Part shown: in pieces, positions 26,077 to 36,732 of the stretch | Layout of the letters: every line of letters begins with the position of its first letter | Numbering within the stretch: the stretch's first letter is position 1 | DNA from: Oscheius sp. JU75 | Lineage: Eukaryota; Nematoda; Chromadorea; Rhabditida; Rhabditidae | Reading direction: 5' to 3' | Length of the DNA stretch: 64,000 nucleotides | NCBI GenBank assembly: GCA_037178855.1 | Contig: JASJZC010000003.1 | Location: forward strand, 868,001-932,000 | Notes under the pieces: model-generated | The model's database searches: none | What the model saw: the letters and a program-made list of their open reading frames with translations, nothing else | Told to the model about the DNA's origin: nothing | Program-made: the position numbers and the translations under genes

Positions 26077-26780
26077 TTGTGCTTGTTCTGTACTTTTTCT
26101 CTGCCTCTCTTTCTACCCCGTACTCTTTCCCGCTTCTGTAGCCGTCGGTCTCTGAGCCCCTCGCAACCACCTGTTAGGTCCCCTGGCTCTGTTCGACCCC
26201 CAGCTAGGAATATGTTTTACATACAACCATATCCGACCTCTCTTTCCTTTCTACGCGCGGTTCTCGAATCATTCCGAGCCTTCATTGTCATCCAGTGTGC
26301 CTTGTTATCCAATTTTTGCCTTCAATTTTTTGTAAACTTTGTTTATTTTTGTCTGTGAATAATCAGAGCGCTATAAAAATCTTCTATAAAAAGTGGGAAA
26401 TATTTGGAAAACAACAGGAAAAATAACTGGAATAACTGAATTTTGAAATGCGAGCCAGTTATGCGTTTCGCTGCGCACCCATTGCTGCTACCGTAATCCA
26501 CAACCGCTCAAATGTCGCAACTTTTTTTCCTAAAATTTCTTGTCAATGCCGAAAAGATGAAAGAAGCTATGTCTAAAACCTGTTAAACGTTTCTTTCTGC
26601 ATTGAAGAGCTCGAAGTTGGCTCAAGTGCTTGCAAATTTTTGTATTGCTTACTTTCGAATCTTCCTCGTTATTTTCCTTCCAGCAGATTGTGAATGCCTG
26701 TAAATTGCCCCGTTGGTCTTGTCAGCCCTGTTTATCGCGTATTCACTCAACTTCTCACCAACTTCCCCCACTTTCAGTCC
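26077..26780. other. Intergenic, no gene seen
   Basis: Contains the 3' region of the preceding gene and the leader of the kinase gene, whose candidate trans-splice acceptor (CCACTTTCAG) ends at 26777. Confidence 0.5.
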
Positions 26781-29700
26781 ATGGACACGTTCAAGTTCTC
26801 GCAAGTAGTGCCAGGAACGCAGTGGAGCGGCTCGAAGCCGTCTCAGGAAAGCTACGTGGTCGACAAGTGTGTCTTCGGCTCTGGCGACTTCTCGCGCGTC
26901 TATATCGTTACCTCAACCCGTTCCAAGGTCAGTTTCACTGCTCGTTCTTCGCAGAAACCACTTTTTTAAGAAGAAATACGCCATGAAGATGATGAAGAGG
27001 TCGGAGGACAACATCTCCGAAGCCAGTATTCTCCTGGGATTGAACGAGCCACGACTACGTCATCCAAAGTAAGTTTTTTTTGGGGTCAGTTCAAGATTTC
27101 CGCCAATTTTTTAGCCACATCTGCCGCCTCTACGACATCATTGCGATGGAGGAGTACTGCAATTATGGAATGATCATCGAGAAGGGCGCCTGCTCGGTCT
27201 TCGACTCGATGGTAGACCATCTTTGTTGTATTTTTCAACGAAAAAACGCCCTCAGCACGGTCCCCTCCATGAGCGACACGTCAAGCGAATAATCAACCAG
27301 CTCCTCCTGGCTCTCGATACCCTACATGCCATCGGAATCGTCCATGCCGACGTGAAGCCGGAGAATGTGCTTTACAGGCCGTCGACCAGGTTCTTCGCAA
27401 AAACGATTCATGGAAAGGTGAGAATTTAGAGCAAAGAAAAAAAACTTATGCTTGTGGCTTAAGTAATAAGATTAAAATGCTTCCCAAGATTTTTCGAGCA
27501 AAACTGACGGGGTATCGTCCGCGGGGGGACAAACCCGGCACCGATTCCTTTCAAACGTATATATCAAGTAAGCCTGGAAGTTTTTGTTTGCGGGAAACGA
27601 ACCCGGTGCTTTTTGTTCCGTAGTCTACTTGCTTACCGGCTGGGCCATGCGAAAAAATCCCAAAAGGTTTCCTTTGACCTCTGGACACATTTTAGAAGCT
27701 AAAGAAAATTGAAATGCGTGGATCCATGGCACTTTTGACCTATTTTTGAGCCGTTTATCCACTGAAAAGCTGGGTAACAGTTGATGCATTGGTATGAGGC
27801 GCCACTGTCGAAGTGCACGACCCAGGTTCGATCCCCGTAGCTGACAAACTTTTTGAGCAAGCTCTTTGAGAAGAAAAAGCATAAGAGGAGGGTTCCCAGG
27901 CTCATTCTAACGTCCAAATCTACCCCAAAAACTGACCCCCTTCCTTCCAGAACCATTTCGAGCTGCTGAATCCGGTTATCATGCTCTGCGACTTCAACTG
28001 CAGTAAATACATGCCCAACTTTGGATCCTACGCGGTCGAAGTTTTCCAGACCTTCCACTACAGAGCCCCGGAAGTTACTCTCGGTTTTTTTTCACCTTTT
28101 TATTACAGAAGCCCCTCGTTTTTAGGACAGAATCTCAGCGCCAGCATCGACATCTTCTCGACCGGGGCCATGATGGTCGAGATGCTGACGGGCGAGGTCG
28201 TCTTTGACATGGACGAGAAGGACGAGCGCGATCCGTCCGTCCCGCTAAGAAAGAAGCACATGCTGCTGCTGGAGGCCGAGATGGGAGACTGCCCGCAAGA
28301 GACGCTGGCCGCCTCGCGATTCCCCGAATTCCATGGCGCTCTCTGGAGAGCAGATGCGCCGAGAATTCACGACGGACAGTCCGTCTACAGAGAATGGGTG
28401 TGTTTACCTTTTTATTTTTGGAATACGAGTTGCTTTCATGTCAATAGTATGTCTCTTGCTCGGCGATAAACGGCAAATTCATGTAGCTCATCTTTAGCTC
28501 ACTAAACTATCGCGTTCGAATCGATCGTTTCTGACAGGATCCTTCTATTTGCGAGGAGTGAATGTGTGCCAGATTGTCCCACTAGTTGTCAGACATGCGC
28601 CTTACTAGGGAAGGGTTTTAGTTGCCCGCGGGATATCGGAACGAGGTAGGTGTCATTCGAAAGGGCATCGAAAATGATGGTGTTTCCCAAAATTTCAGCT
28701 GCGGAATGGATGTCTGCTGTCCTCTGGAGCTTTTCCCGTTTCCAGATTTTGAGCTGAATTTGCGCTCTTAGACTTGGATATCCAGTGCTTCTTTCAACGC
28801 AAGTGACCAAGTGGTGCAGTGCCTAAGCGCTCTGCAGAAAAGCTTTTGGTTTTTGGCTCGAATCCTCTCTTCGGAAAACATTTTTATTTACTCATTTCGA
28901 GAGTATTTAGCTTCTATCATTGCTTTTTTTTACTGTTAAAAGCTAGATTTATAGTCGACCTTCCCATTTCCTAACTTTTTTTCTGATATATTTCACGCGT
29001 TCAAATCCGTTTTTCAGAACGAAGAAATGCTTTTCCGGCTTGGCTATGTTTTGCAAAGTTGTAGAACAGATCAAGGGCTACAACTTTGCAGCACATTGAC
29101 ACGTAAAAAAAACCTTTTCTTTAGTCAAAGTGGCTGTGAATTTGTGCGATACTGGTCTTCACAGTGCTATCCGAAAAAGGGATTTTTGTATTCAGTGAGT
29201 GAAAGGGTCGACTATAAAGATTTTCTAGCTTTTAGCAGTAAAAAAAAGCAATGATAGAAGCTAAATACTCTCGAAATGAGTAAATAAAAATGTTTTCCGA
29301 AGAGAGGATTCGAGCCAAAAACCAAAAGCTTTTCTGCAGAGCGCTTAGGCACTGCACCACTTGGTCACTTGCGTTGAAAGAAGCACTGGATATCCAAGTC
29401 TAAGAGCGCAAATTCAGCTCAAAATCTGGAAACGGGAAAAGCTCCAGAGGGCAGCAGACATCCATTCCGCAGCTGAAATTTTGGGAAACACCATCATTTT
29501 CGATGCCCTTTCGAATGACACCTACCTCGTTCCGATATCCCGCGGGCAACTAAAACCCTTCCCTAGTTAGACCAGGCCGCGCCATCAGCACTTAGAGTGC
29601 GAAACAGAAATCAGCCGTTTAGGATGTGAAGGTTACATTTTTTAGTTTTGCGATGTTCTGCAAAGTTGTAGAGCTGAAAAAATGGTACAATTTTGCAGAA

Positions 29701-30595
29701 CATTGCAAAATTTAAAAAAAGCAACGTTGGCCCCTAAATAGACGATTTGCGTCGCGCACTAAAAATCCTTTCGATCCGGCCTTTCTGGGCATGGAAAGAC
29801 TACAAAGTAGCTAGAAAACTGTACCAACTGGAATGATTGCGAAATATGAGACCCTAGCATTTTTGTCGTCTGTCAAGACCACAATATCACGTTATTGCCT
29901 TTGAAGTCTAGTTTGAATAACTCTTTCATTTCAGCGCAGAACAAAGGAGGAAAACAGGAATCCGTCAGATCGCCAGCTGCTCGCCGTCCTAGATTCGATG
30001 TTGACGTGGCCGACGAGACGAGTAGCAGCGGAAGCCCTGACCCGCATGGCCTACTTCCGACAAATGGTCGTAGACCATCCTCGGCATGATTTTTTCCCCT
30101 TCATATCAATGCAAATCAGAGATAATTGCGGGAAATGATTATCCGCGGGAACGTGGAAAAGAATTTCCGGTTACCGCGGGAAATATTGATCTTTTTTTAT
30201 GCCTGTTTCCGAGCGTTTTGGGTGAAATCATGAAAGGAAATTACAGTTTGATATTACACAATAAGTTCATTTGGGCATTCAAAACTGGAAAAAATAGTCG
30301 AAAACATGTAAAACGCACATTTTTGATTTCCCGCGGGGAGGGTTTCGGCCGTTCCCGCACATCTCTAATGTATATTCACCAAATTTTTTGCAGCTCCCAT
30401 TACTACGCCGGCTTCGAGGAAATTGACCCTGTCCAGCTTCTGATCGACCCCGTGCTGCCGGAACACCATCCGATCTCGGAGGGAGAGGACGGTATCTATC
30501 AGACGGAGGAAGAGGGAGGACGAATGGTCGAGCTCCAGCAGCAGTACCAAGGCGACAGCCAATCCGAAGATTCCCAGATCGAGGTGGCCGACTAG
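26781..30595 (+). CDS. Divergent CMGC (HIPK/DYRK-like) protein kinase
   Basis: Exons 26781-26927, 26971-27068, 27115-27211, 27256-27417, 27951-28083, 28126-28397, 29935-30110 (or to 30066) and 30394-30595. The Gly loop is FGSGDFSRVY and the ATP lysine is in KKYAMKMMKR. The catalytic loop is HADVKPENV, as in HIPK-type kinases. The metal motif is CDFNCSK, so DFG has become DFN while Asp is kept. The activation segment ends TFHYRAPEVTLG, then ASIDIFSTGAMMVEMLTGEV. The C-lobe ends TWPTRRVAAEALTRMAYF. The tail is acidic. The last junction is unclear: only a GC donor at 30111 keeps phase with exon 8. Intron 28398-29934 holds a 966-bp inverted-repeat insertion. Probably active; substrates unknown. 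Confidence 0.8.
27587..27652 (-). repeat. tRNA-like repeat
   Basis: Minus-strand A box TGGCCCAGCCGGTAAGC and B box GGGTTCGTTTCCC, in a kinase intron. Same family as 5597-5670. Confidence 0.5.
27781..27845 (+). repeat. tRNA-like repeat
   Basis: Contains a clear B box AGGTTCGATCCCC preceded by an A-box-like TGGTATGAGGCG, in the same kinase intron. Confidence 0.45.
28603..29568. mobile_element. 966-bp element with ~360-bp near-identical inverted arms
   Basis: Position x pairs with 58171 minus x. The arms run about 28603-28965 and 29206-29568, ending ACTAGGGAAGGGTTTTAG outward. Each arm holds the same 70-codon open frame (MVTCVERSTGYPSLRAQIQ onward) with one residue changed, and the same tRNA-like segment (28803-28876 and its mirror). 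The centre contains a short hairpin at 29045-29097. Near identity implies recent origin or gene conversion. No transposase was seen. It lies in a kinase intron. Confidence 0.85.
29045..29097. repeat. Recurring hairpin: TTGCAAAGTTGTAG ... CTACAACTTTGCA
   Basis: An imperfect palindrome with a loop of about 14 bases, at the centre of the inverted-repeat element. Related copies are at 29652, 36523, 54014 and 54588. Confidence 0.7.
29652..29706. repeat. Recurring hairpin copy
   Basis: GATGTTCTGCAAAGTTGTAG pairs with TACAATTTTGCAGAACAT after a loop of about 14 bases. Confidence 0.7.
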
Positions 30596-31119
30596 AGAAA
30601 ACAGGCATAATTCAGTTAGTTTAAGCTGTTTATTGTTAGCAAATTGAGGAGTCTGAAACCGCGTGTTATTGTTTTTTTAGCTTGTTTTCTATAAATGGAA
30701 GTATTTGGACTTCCTTGTAGACAATTTCAGGTGATTGGTTCGAGTTTTAGATACAGAAAAACAGTAATAGGGGACTGGGACTGACAGAGTATGAGTTAAG
30801 TGACAGCCATGAGACAGATTCTCGTAACACCAAATCAAGGATTCTTTTGAGTGGCCAAGCGATTGGGAATGATTTTTCAACCATAGAAACCATCACTCTG
30901 GACGTGTGAATCTATGTACCAGATACGCAGAGAGTGAGGGAGTGACAACCAGGAGGCTCCTGTGCTCTATGAATACTGGCTAATGCGGCTTGTTTGGAGA
31001 CCCTCAAGGTTGAAAAATCAACCGAGATGGAATGGATTAGAGGTTCTGTTCAGACGTCTGATAGAGACATAATAAAGCCGAATGCACTCATGATATGGCA
31101 AAAGGAGCAAAAAGGTGTT
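30596..31119. other. Intergenic, no gene seen
   Basis: Kinase 3' region, then unremarkable sequence up to the tRNA. Confidence 0.5.
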
Positions 31120-31192
31120 AGCCCGATGCGGGGCTCGAACCCGCGACAGCCAGATTAAGAGTCTGGTGCTCTACCGACTGAGCTAACCGGGC
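31120..31192 (-). tRNA. tRNA-Lys (CUU)
   Basis: A 73-nt cloverleaf on the minus strand. The acceptor GCCCGGT pairs with ATCGGGC, the D arm GCTC/GAGC is intact, the anticodon stem CCAGA/TCTGG holds loop CTCTTAA (anticodon CUU), and the T arm is GCGGG-TTCGAGC-CCCGC. No intron. All arms pair well, so it is probably functional. Confidence 0.97.
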
Positions 31193-31493
31193 TGATGGCG
31201 CTTTCGATTTCCAAGGTGAATGACAATTGTTCATTGGACCTGACTTTCTGTCACTCACCCTGTATCGCTGTCCTCCTGCCTCTCATTCCCTGTCACTCAC
31301 AAATATTCCTTCGACTCTAGCTCACTCACATCCTCTATCTCCCATCTTCACTTATTAAGTTGATGTCACTGTCTATCCCTCTCAGTTTATACGACAGTGA
31401 CCCGCCCGAAAGCAAAACAGTCCATTTCAGGATCCTGTCTCTCCTCCTTTGTCCCTCTTACCCTTTTCCCCGGAAATACGGATAACTTTCAGA

Positions 31494-31744
31494 ATGAGCG
31501 TACAGCTACTCATTTTCCTCGTCATCACCTTATTCGCTCCTTCGGTCACGTACCTACTGATGTCTTACCTCTGCCACCACCGAGTTCGTCGGGAGGAGCA
31601 CCATGTGAGTTTTCACTCTGCTCTAGAGACACTAAAGTATCTGCTGTAGCCTCCCTATGCAGCATTTTAGAGTTCGAGCATTGTCTACTGTCTAGTAAAA
31701 CATGACTCTTTCAGCAAGTTCTAATCCTTCACTCACTTCGCTGA
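31494..31744 (+). CDS. 46-residue single-pass membrane microprotein
   Basis: Exons 31494-31604 (37 codons) and 31715-31744 join in phase 0. MSVQLLIFLVITLFAPSVTY continues into LLMSYLCHHRVRREEHH, a hydrophobic helix with basic His/Arg boundary. The tail is QVLILHSLR. An acceptor AACTTTCAG sits one base before the ATG, and AATAAA lies near 31812. Family unknown. Confidence 0.62.
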
Positions 31745-32189
31745 TGAGGCTGCCGTACCCAGCCGTGCCTAGAACCTTGAGTCCACAACATGACGTTACT
31801 ATTTTCCTTGAAATAAACAAACTTTTCCCATTCGTTTCATAACAAAGTCAATGGGGGAAAGGGGGCGGGGCCCCGCTCCTCTCGACCACCCACGAAGGGT
31901 TCCCGCCTACAGGGGGCGGAGATTCCAGACTGTCTTCACTTGTTTCGAATTGAAAACATTGCAACTTGAACCCTCGCATTAGACCGAAAAACAGAAGAAA
32001 CTTATGATCTCACATAAACAGAAAGAATGAGTCGGGTCCAAGGGTGAGAGAGGAACAATGTGAATGGACACTGAGATCATTGGTCAAGAGATATCTGGCT
32101 ATGTCCCTATGTCTTTCTATTTCTCTGTCTATCTGCCCCTTTGTTCTCTTCCTCTCTCTCTCAGTGAGTCTGGACACGTCTGGAACATT
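31745..32189. other. Convergent intergenic spacer
   Basis: 3' regions of the two convergent micro-genes. No other gene was seen. Confidence 0.5.
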
Positions 32190-32560
32190 TTATCTCCGCC
32201 TAACACCTTCTCCTGAACTAAAAAGAGCACTAGCAATATCTGGACGGATGTTTCGGAAGTTGACATGGAGACGTCTTTCCATAGCTCGATGACTGAACGG
32301 CCGTAGCGCAACAAAATTGTTCCGCTGAAGGTGTCGGCGCAAGTGAATCTGGAGGGGTGAGTTTCATGAGAAAGGGGGACAGTAAGGCTAAGATGGAGAG
32401 ACGACAGTTGACTTACCGCAGAGGGATCGATGTAGGCGTAGATGACAGCCAAGACACTGAACAGGAGACAGGCCATGATGACCAGGAAGGTACTGAAGAG
32501 AAGAAAGTTCAGAATGGAGGCAGAGAGAAACGGCTGGTGCAGGAGACGCCCCCGCCTCAT
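32190..32560 (-). CDS. 100-residue single-pass membrane protein with basic tail
   Basis: Exons 32560-32417 (48 codons) and 32348-32190 join in phase 0. The N-terminus is basic (MRRGRLLHQ), followed by a long helix (LNFLLFSTFLVIMACLLFSV, continuing LAVIYAYI). Exon 2 is Arg/His-rich (IHLRRHLQRN, MERRLHVNFRNIR) and ends EGVRRR. An acceptor ATTCAG lies two bases before the ATG. It converges with the gene at 31494-31744. Family unknown. Confidence 0.68.
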
Positions 32561-33545
32561 CTCTGAATACAACCAAAGTTTGACGAGAAAGGAGGGAAGA
32601 GTAGGGCAATGACAGACTATCAACTGATTTATATGAGTACAGGTTGGCATGGGGCAAAGAGAAAAAAAGTGCAGAGAACAAACCTAGAGAGACGGGGACT
32701 CAACTGAGAAAGACGGTTGTTATTATCGTCCGGTCCATAGTTTACAGGAACATGAGCCACGGTCAGAGGAGGAGGGCAACCTTTCGAAAGGACAAATTGT
32801 AAATATGAGTAAGCCTATGCGCACGAAAGACTGACCTGTAGCAACATCTGGCCGGACAGCTGAATGTAGTCGCTGCGTTGTTCAGCTTGCCGCACCAGGC
32901 TCTGAGGCTGTGAATAGTAAACAGATCCGTATCTCAGAGGTTCGAAGCAGTACGGATTGATAAGGAAGACAGATAGACAAAGAGACTGAGTGACAGAGAG
33001 ACTAAAAGACAGAAACAGAGGTGAAAAGAGGTAGAGAGACAGAGAGGCATGGAAGCAGATCTCAGTTCTCAGGCTAGTAGTCTACCGCGAAGCCTAATTA
33101 TTTCCACGGGCATTAGCAAACTTCTCCCGAAAATTCTTTTATTGTCACTCGATATCAAACTTTGCAAACTTTTGTAACGTTTCTCTCCAAAAACACCCCA
33201 GTTGGAGCATTAAAGGGACACTGAAATTGCAGGTATGTGTGTCCCCGGGCACGACTTTTGTCGTTAGGTCCCGCGACGAGCTTCCCTAAAAAAAACAATC
33301 TTTCGCATTTTACGATGCTTAATACATCTTCATAATTTCGAAATTTATTAAATCGACTCAGCGCCAAAAACTACCCCAGAAACGTCTACTTCGACGACAA
33401 AAATGACGAGAATACTTTTTGCTCTTCTTCCGTTTTTCTTATTTGCTACATTTTTCTATTTATTTTGACGTTGGAGTAGGGGTTTCCGGGGTAGTTTTCC
33501 ACGGCAAATTTAATGAACACAACTGGAAAGTGAGCTAGAAAACAG
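32561..33545. other. Gene-free interval
   Basis: Degenerate GAGACAGA repeats, and at about 33364-33500 a small inverted repeat. Confidence 0.45.
33364..33500. repeat. Small inverted-repeat (MITE-like) element
   Basis: AAAACTACCCCAGAAAC near the left end is mirrored by GTTTCCGGGGTAGTTTT at the right with one or two mismatches, enclosing about 100 bp of AT-rich DNA. Confidence 0.55.
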
Positions 33546-33682
33546 GAGCAGCCCGATATCGGAACTAGACGTGAACAGCCTCGCATCTCGTCTGCTGAAC
33601 GTCGGAGCGGCTCCTCTCACCACAAGCGTCAACGAGCAGGAACTGGCCATGCTATGCTTCAAGGCCAAACATGTCTACCAGG
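33546..33682 (+). pseudogene. Isolated exon resembling the N-terminus of PP1-type phosphatases
   Basis: One open exon between AAAACAG and a GTCAGT donor encodes ELDVNSLASRLLNVGA followed by NEQELAMLCFKAKHVYQ. This is the pattern of the N-terminal helices of PP1-class catalytic subunits (LLxV, then E..LC.KA...). None of the metal-binding motifs (GDIHG, GDYVDRG, GNHE) follow in any nearby frame, so this is probably a broken copy. The alternative is an unrelated helical protein. Confidence 0.3.
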
Positions 33683-34041
33683 GTCAGTCGTTTTCTGCCT
33701 CTTCTGGCCTTCATGGGATCGAACAAAAACAGTTCATTCCTACACCATTGTTCCGTACAACTCTCCGTAGCTTGGTAGGTCATCGTGATAGCTGGGTGGA
33801 CAATCCAAATGGTCTGAAGGGCTGAAGCTGTTTTCTGATTGTTTATCAGAAGATGGAATTGGCGAGGAGTTAGAGTTTGGCCTGCAGGGAACACGAAAGT
33901 TCTTGCGTAGAATCAGAGGATGGTTCAGACCTTGCTAAAAAATTATTGTTACGTAACGGTCTCTCTCTCTCTATCTGTCTGTCTACAGCCTAACCTCAGG
34001 TACCATATTAGCAAAAATCCAAATCAGAAAAAGACAGAAAC

Positions 34042-35539
34042 ATGGAGCCAGAAGACAGATCAATCCAATGGCCATTGCCGATTCGGCCGACATCAGTTCT
34101 GGAATATAGGGAATCGCCATCTGTGTATGGAGCAGTCAAGAATCAAAAGTCCTACCTACTTCAGAAAACAAATTGTTTTCCAGAACGACGTCGGCCTCCT
34201 GATACCAGCGCTTAATAATCGGTGCTGCCGTTTTGACAGGCCCGAATGGTTGCTCAAATTGCAGGTGTCTCTTCCACCAGAAAGGATACTAAAAAAAATG
34301 ATGGGATGAGGTTGTTGGGACTAGAGCCTGACAAATAAATCTGACGGGTGAATGGGACAGGAAATTGAGGGGGTCTGGAGATGGCGTTAGAGTAGAACAG
34401 TAGAGAGAGAGAGAAAGTGTGTGATAGAGACAGGCAGTTGACAAAGAGTGTGAGAAGAAAGACAGACTCTTCTAGAGAGTACGAGTCAGGGGAGAGAAAC
34501 CTGAGAGAAAGAGCGTGAGACAAGAAATAGAGGTTTCCCGAAGAAGTAGTTTGGGAGTGTGAGTCACGAGACAAAGTCTGTCCAAGGTACAGAGAGTATA
34601 ACTCGAGAGATAGAGTTTTCAAAAGTTCTACACAACGAGTATGAGTCGTGTGACAGAGCCTATCCATGGTACTGGAGAGAGAATCAAGAGACAAGGACAT
34701 CCAGAGTACTGAAAATAGAGTATAAGTCAAGATAGCACCCAAAACATTTTGGTGACGAAAGAGTCAAAGAACATTTTGGGTCTTTCAGAACACAAGGCTG
34801 ATCGTTGTTTCCCCATTGTCATTAGAAAGTACGAGTCAGGAGACAGAGACTTCTCAGAGAACTAGACGGAGAATATGAGTCAAGAGTCAGTATCTCAGAA
34901 CACCCAAAACCGAACACTTCCGAGTAATTACGCTTCCTCCCGCCCTCCACCTAGCAACAGGTGTCCCTTCCAGTACTTAAATTTTTAATTCGTAAAAAAA
35001 TTTCTAATTCGTAAAATGGAATAAGGAAACATAGACATCTCTAAAGAAATCAGCTCATCGAGGAGCATCTTTTCGATTTTTGAGTACTTTGGTTTTTAAA
35101 TTTATGTCACTTCCACATTTTGCATACTTGGCGCAATGATAGAGTCCTCACTTGGTAGTCGAATCACATTCTAGGGTCCCAGGCTCGAATCCCTTAGATG
35201 TCAAAGTGTTCTCTTTACGTTTTGGCCGTTCAAAATGTTTCCCCCTCTAATTTTTCCTATAAATTTAGATTGAAGACGAGGTCGTGGCCCTCATTGAGCA
35301 GAGCAAGATTCATGCGAACATTGACGCCCTAGAGAGTGTCATCCGCACGATTCAAATCGACAAGATGTGTGAACAAATTTACGAGTTGGCTAATGATATC
35401 GTCTGCAAGACATGTCAATTTTATGCCATTTTTCAAATATTTCCAGGCCCGAATGTTCGTTCACCGGAAGCGCGAAGAGCAACAAGGGGAAGGAGTCGGC
35501 ACAAAAGAGTCCCTTCGAAACATCCCTCGAGGACAATGA
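34042..35539 (+). CDS. Small helical protein of unknown function, about 128 residues
   Basis: Exons 34042-34122, 34184-34264, 35269-35400 and 35447-35539 all join in phase 0. It starts MEPEDRSIQWPLPIRPTSVL, then a segment RFDRPEWLLKLQ, then a predicted long helix (IEDEVVALIEQSK onward to QIYELANDI) and a basic end. An acceptor AAATCAG lies before the ATG. In the last exon another frame stays open to 35609 (SPFETSLEDNELFQQL) and could be the true end if a different donor is used. A tRNA-like repeat lies in the third intron. It could be a small subunit of a larger complex, but no family is recognised. Confidence 0.5.
35124..35205 (+). repeat. tRNA-like repeat
   Basis: TTGGCGCAATGATAGAG (A-box-like) and AGGCTCGAATCCC (B-box-like) at tRNA spacing, in an intron of the preceding gene. 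Confidence 0.45.
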
Positions 35540-35625
35540 GCTCTTTCAGCAGTTGCATACTTTTATTTCCCCCCGCGTGTACGATACTCATTATACGGTA
35601 GATACATGAACGTTTTGTCCATCTT

Positions 35626-35748
35626 TCATCGTCGAGCCTTGACGAAATAGACCGTGACAGAGGGCACTAAGAGAGGCAGACAGTACGAATCTTTAATCTG
35701 GTAGTACTTAAACAGGCGCTCCGACTCGATTTGGCGCACTATTGCGTA
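35626..35748 (-). CDS. Terminal exon of an unassembled gene, or duplicated gene fragment
   Basis: A 41-codon frame after TTTTCGTGCAG reads YAIVRQIESERLFKYYQIKD and ends VTVYFVKARR-stop. Only this frame is open. It resembles the exon at 35995-36121 (RLLNEIDNHYRFLKYKQ). Upstream exons were not found. It converges with the plus-strand gene ending at 35539. Confidence 0.35.
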   Translation of the reverse strand, partial: YAIVRQIESERLFKYYQIKDSYCLPLLVPSVTVYFVKARR

Positions 35749-35994
35749 CTGCACGAAAATAGTATCTTGCATTTTTTTTTCTCTATCGTTCTCACCCATT
35801 TTCTAGGGCTGTAAGTGTGATTAAATGATTCTCTCAAAAAGATTACTCTAGTAACGTCTGTTCCAACACAAAAGTTACCCGAAAATGGAAATTAGTGTAA
35901 AAAGGACATGAGTCACTGTTAGTTGAATTTTTCGATTGATTCAAATTGTGCATCAAATTGAGTGGGGGTGCCTATTTAAGTACTACCTTTAATC

Positions 35995-36121
35995 CTACTC
36001 CAAATGGAACTGCTTATACTTCAGGAAACGATAGTGATTGTCAATTTCATTCAACAGCCTCCTGGTGGAAAAGGTGACACCCGTAATCGAAAGTTTCCTC
36101 ACAGTAGATGAGACGGTACCC
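35995..36121 (-). CDS. Second copy of a similar terminal exon
   Basis: An open frame to a stop at 35995 reads TVRKLSITGVTFSTRRLLNE then IDNHYRFLKYKQFHLE. Its acceptor (GAGATAG) is weak. It looks like a diverged paralogue of the exon at 35626-35748, in tandem on the same strand. It may be a fragment. Confidence 0.3.
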
Positions 36122-36732
36122 CTATCTCTCAGGGAACAGATACTCTTCCCCCTCTCTTCACAGCGTGCCTAAAACCGCACTTTTCGGGCGTGAAAACAGC
36201 ATTTTTTAATTTTTCCATGATCAGAAAAGTTGTACAACTTTTTGAGATCTTCAACTATGCAGAACATCTCAAATGCGGAAAATGCACCCTCGACCCCAAA
36301 ACGAAAATGGCTGGCGCGCTGAAATTTCGATCGGGACCGGCCGGTTCGCGCGCGCAGACCTGATGATCATTCAGTATTTTTGGCATTGGAAATTCATTTT
36401 TACCAATTTCTGTCTCCCTCTGTGTATGGGTTTGATCGAAATAACCTCCTAAGCTATTAATAGAACTGAAAGTCCGCGACTTCGAATAATTTTTCGGCTG
36501 GAACAAAGCTCTTTCCAGCTTGCAATGTTCTGCAGAGCTGTAGAGCTATAAGGGCTACAATTTGGTAGAACATCAGAAACGTGGAAAGCGTGATCCTGGG
36601 TCTGAAAAAAATATACCTAGTTCTGTTTAGAACTTCACTCAGATTTATCACCTTGAAGACTCGCTTCATTCGTTAAAATTTGTGATAATGCGCAATCTGT
36701 CTCATTGTACCAAGTATACCATGTAACTTTAA
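36122..36732. other. Gene-free, hairpin-repeat region
   Basis: Contains one clear (36523-36575) and one weaker (about 36216-36273) copy of the recurring hairpin. No exon was seen. Confidence 0.5.
36523..36575. repeat. Recurring hairpin copy
   Basis: AATGTTCTGCAGAGCTGTAG is mirrored by CTACAATTTGGTAGAACAT across a short loop. Confidence 0.65.

Noticed and set aside
28589-28810. 73-codon minus-strand frame starting MVTCVERSTGYPSL
   Set aside because: The same frame appears mirrored at 29361-29570, because both lie in the arms of the inverted-repeat element. There is no independent sign of coding.
26781-30595. First taken as a BUB1-type checkpoint kinase
   Set aside because: The HAD catalytic loop, YRAPEV segment and C-lobe order fit CMGC kinases, and no TPR/GLEBS region is present.
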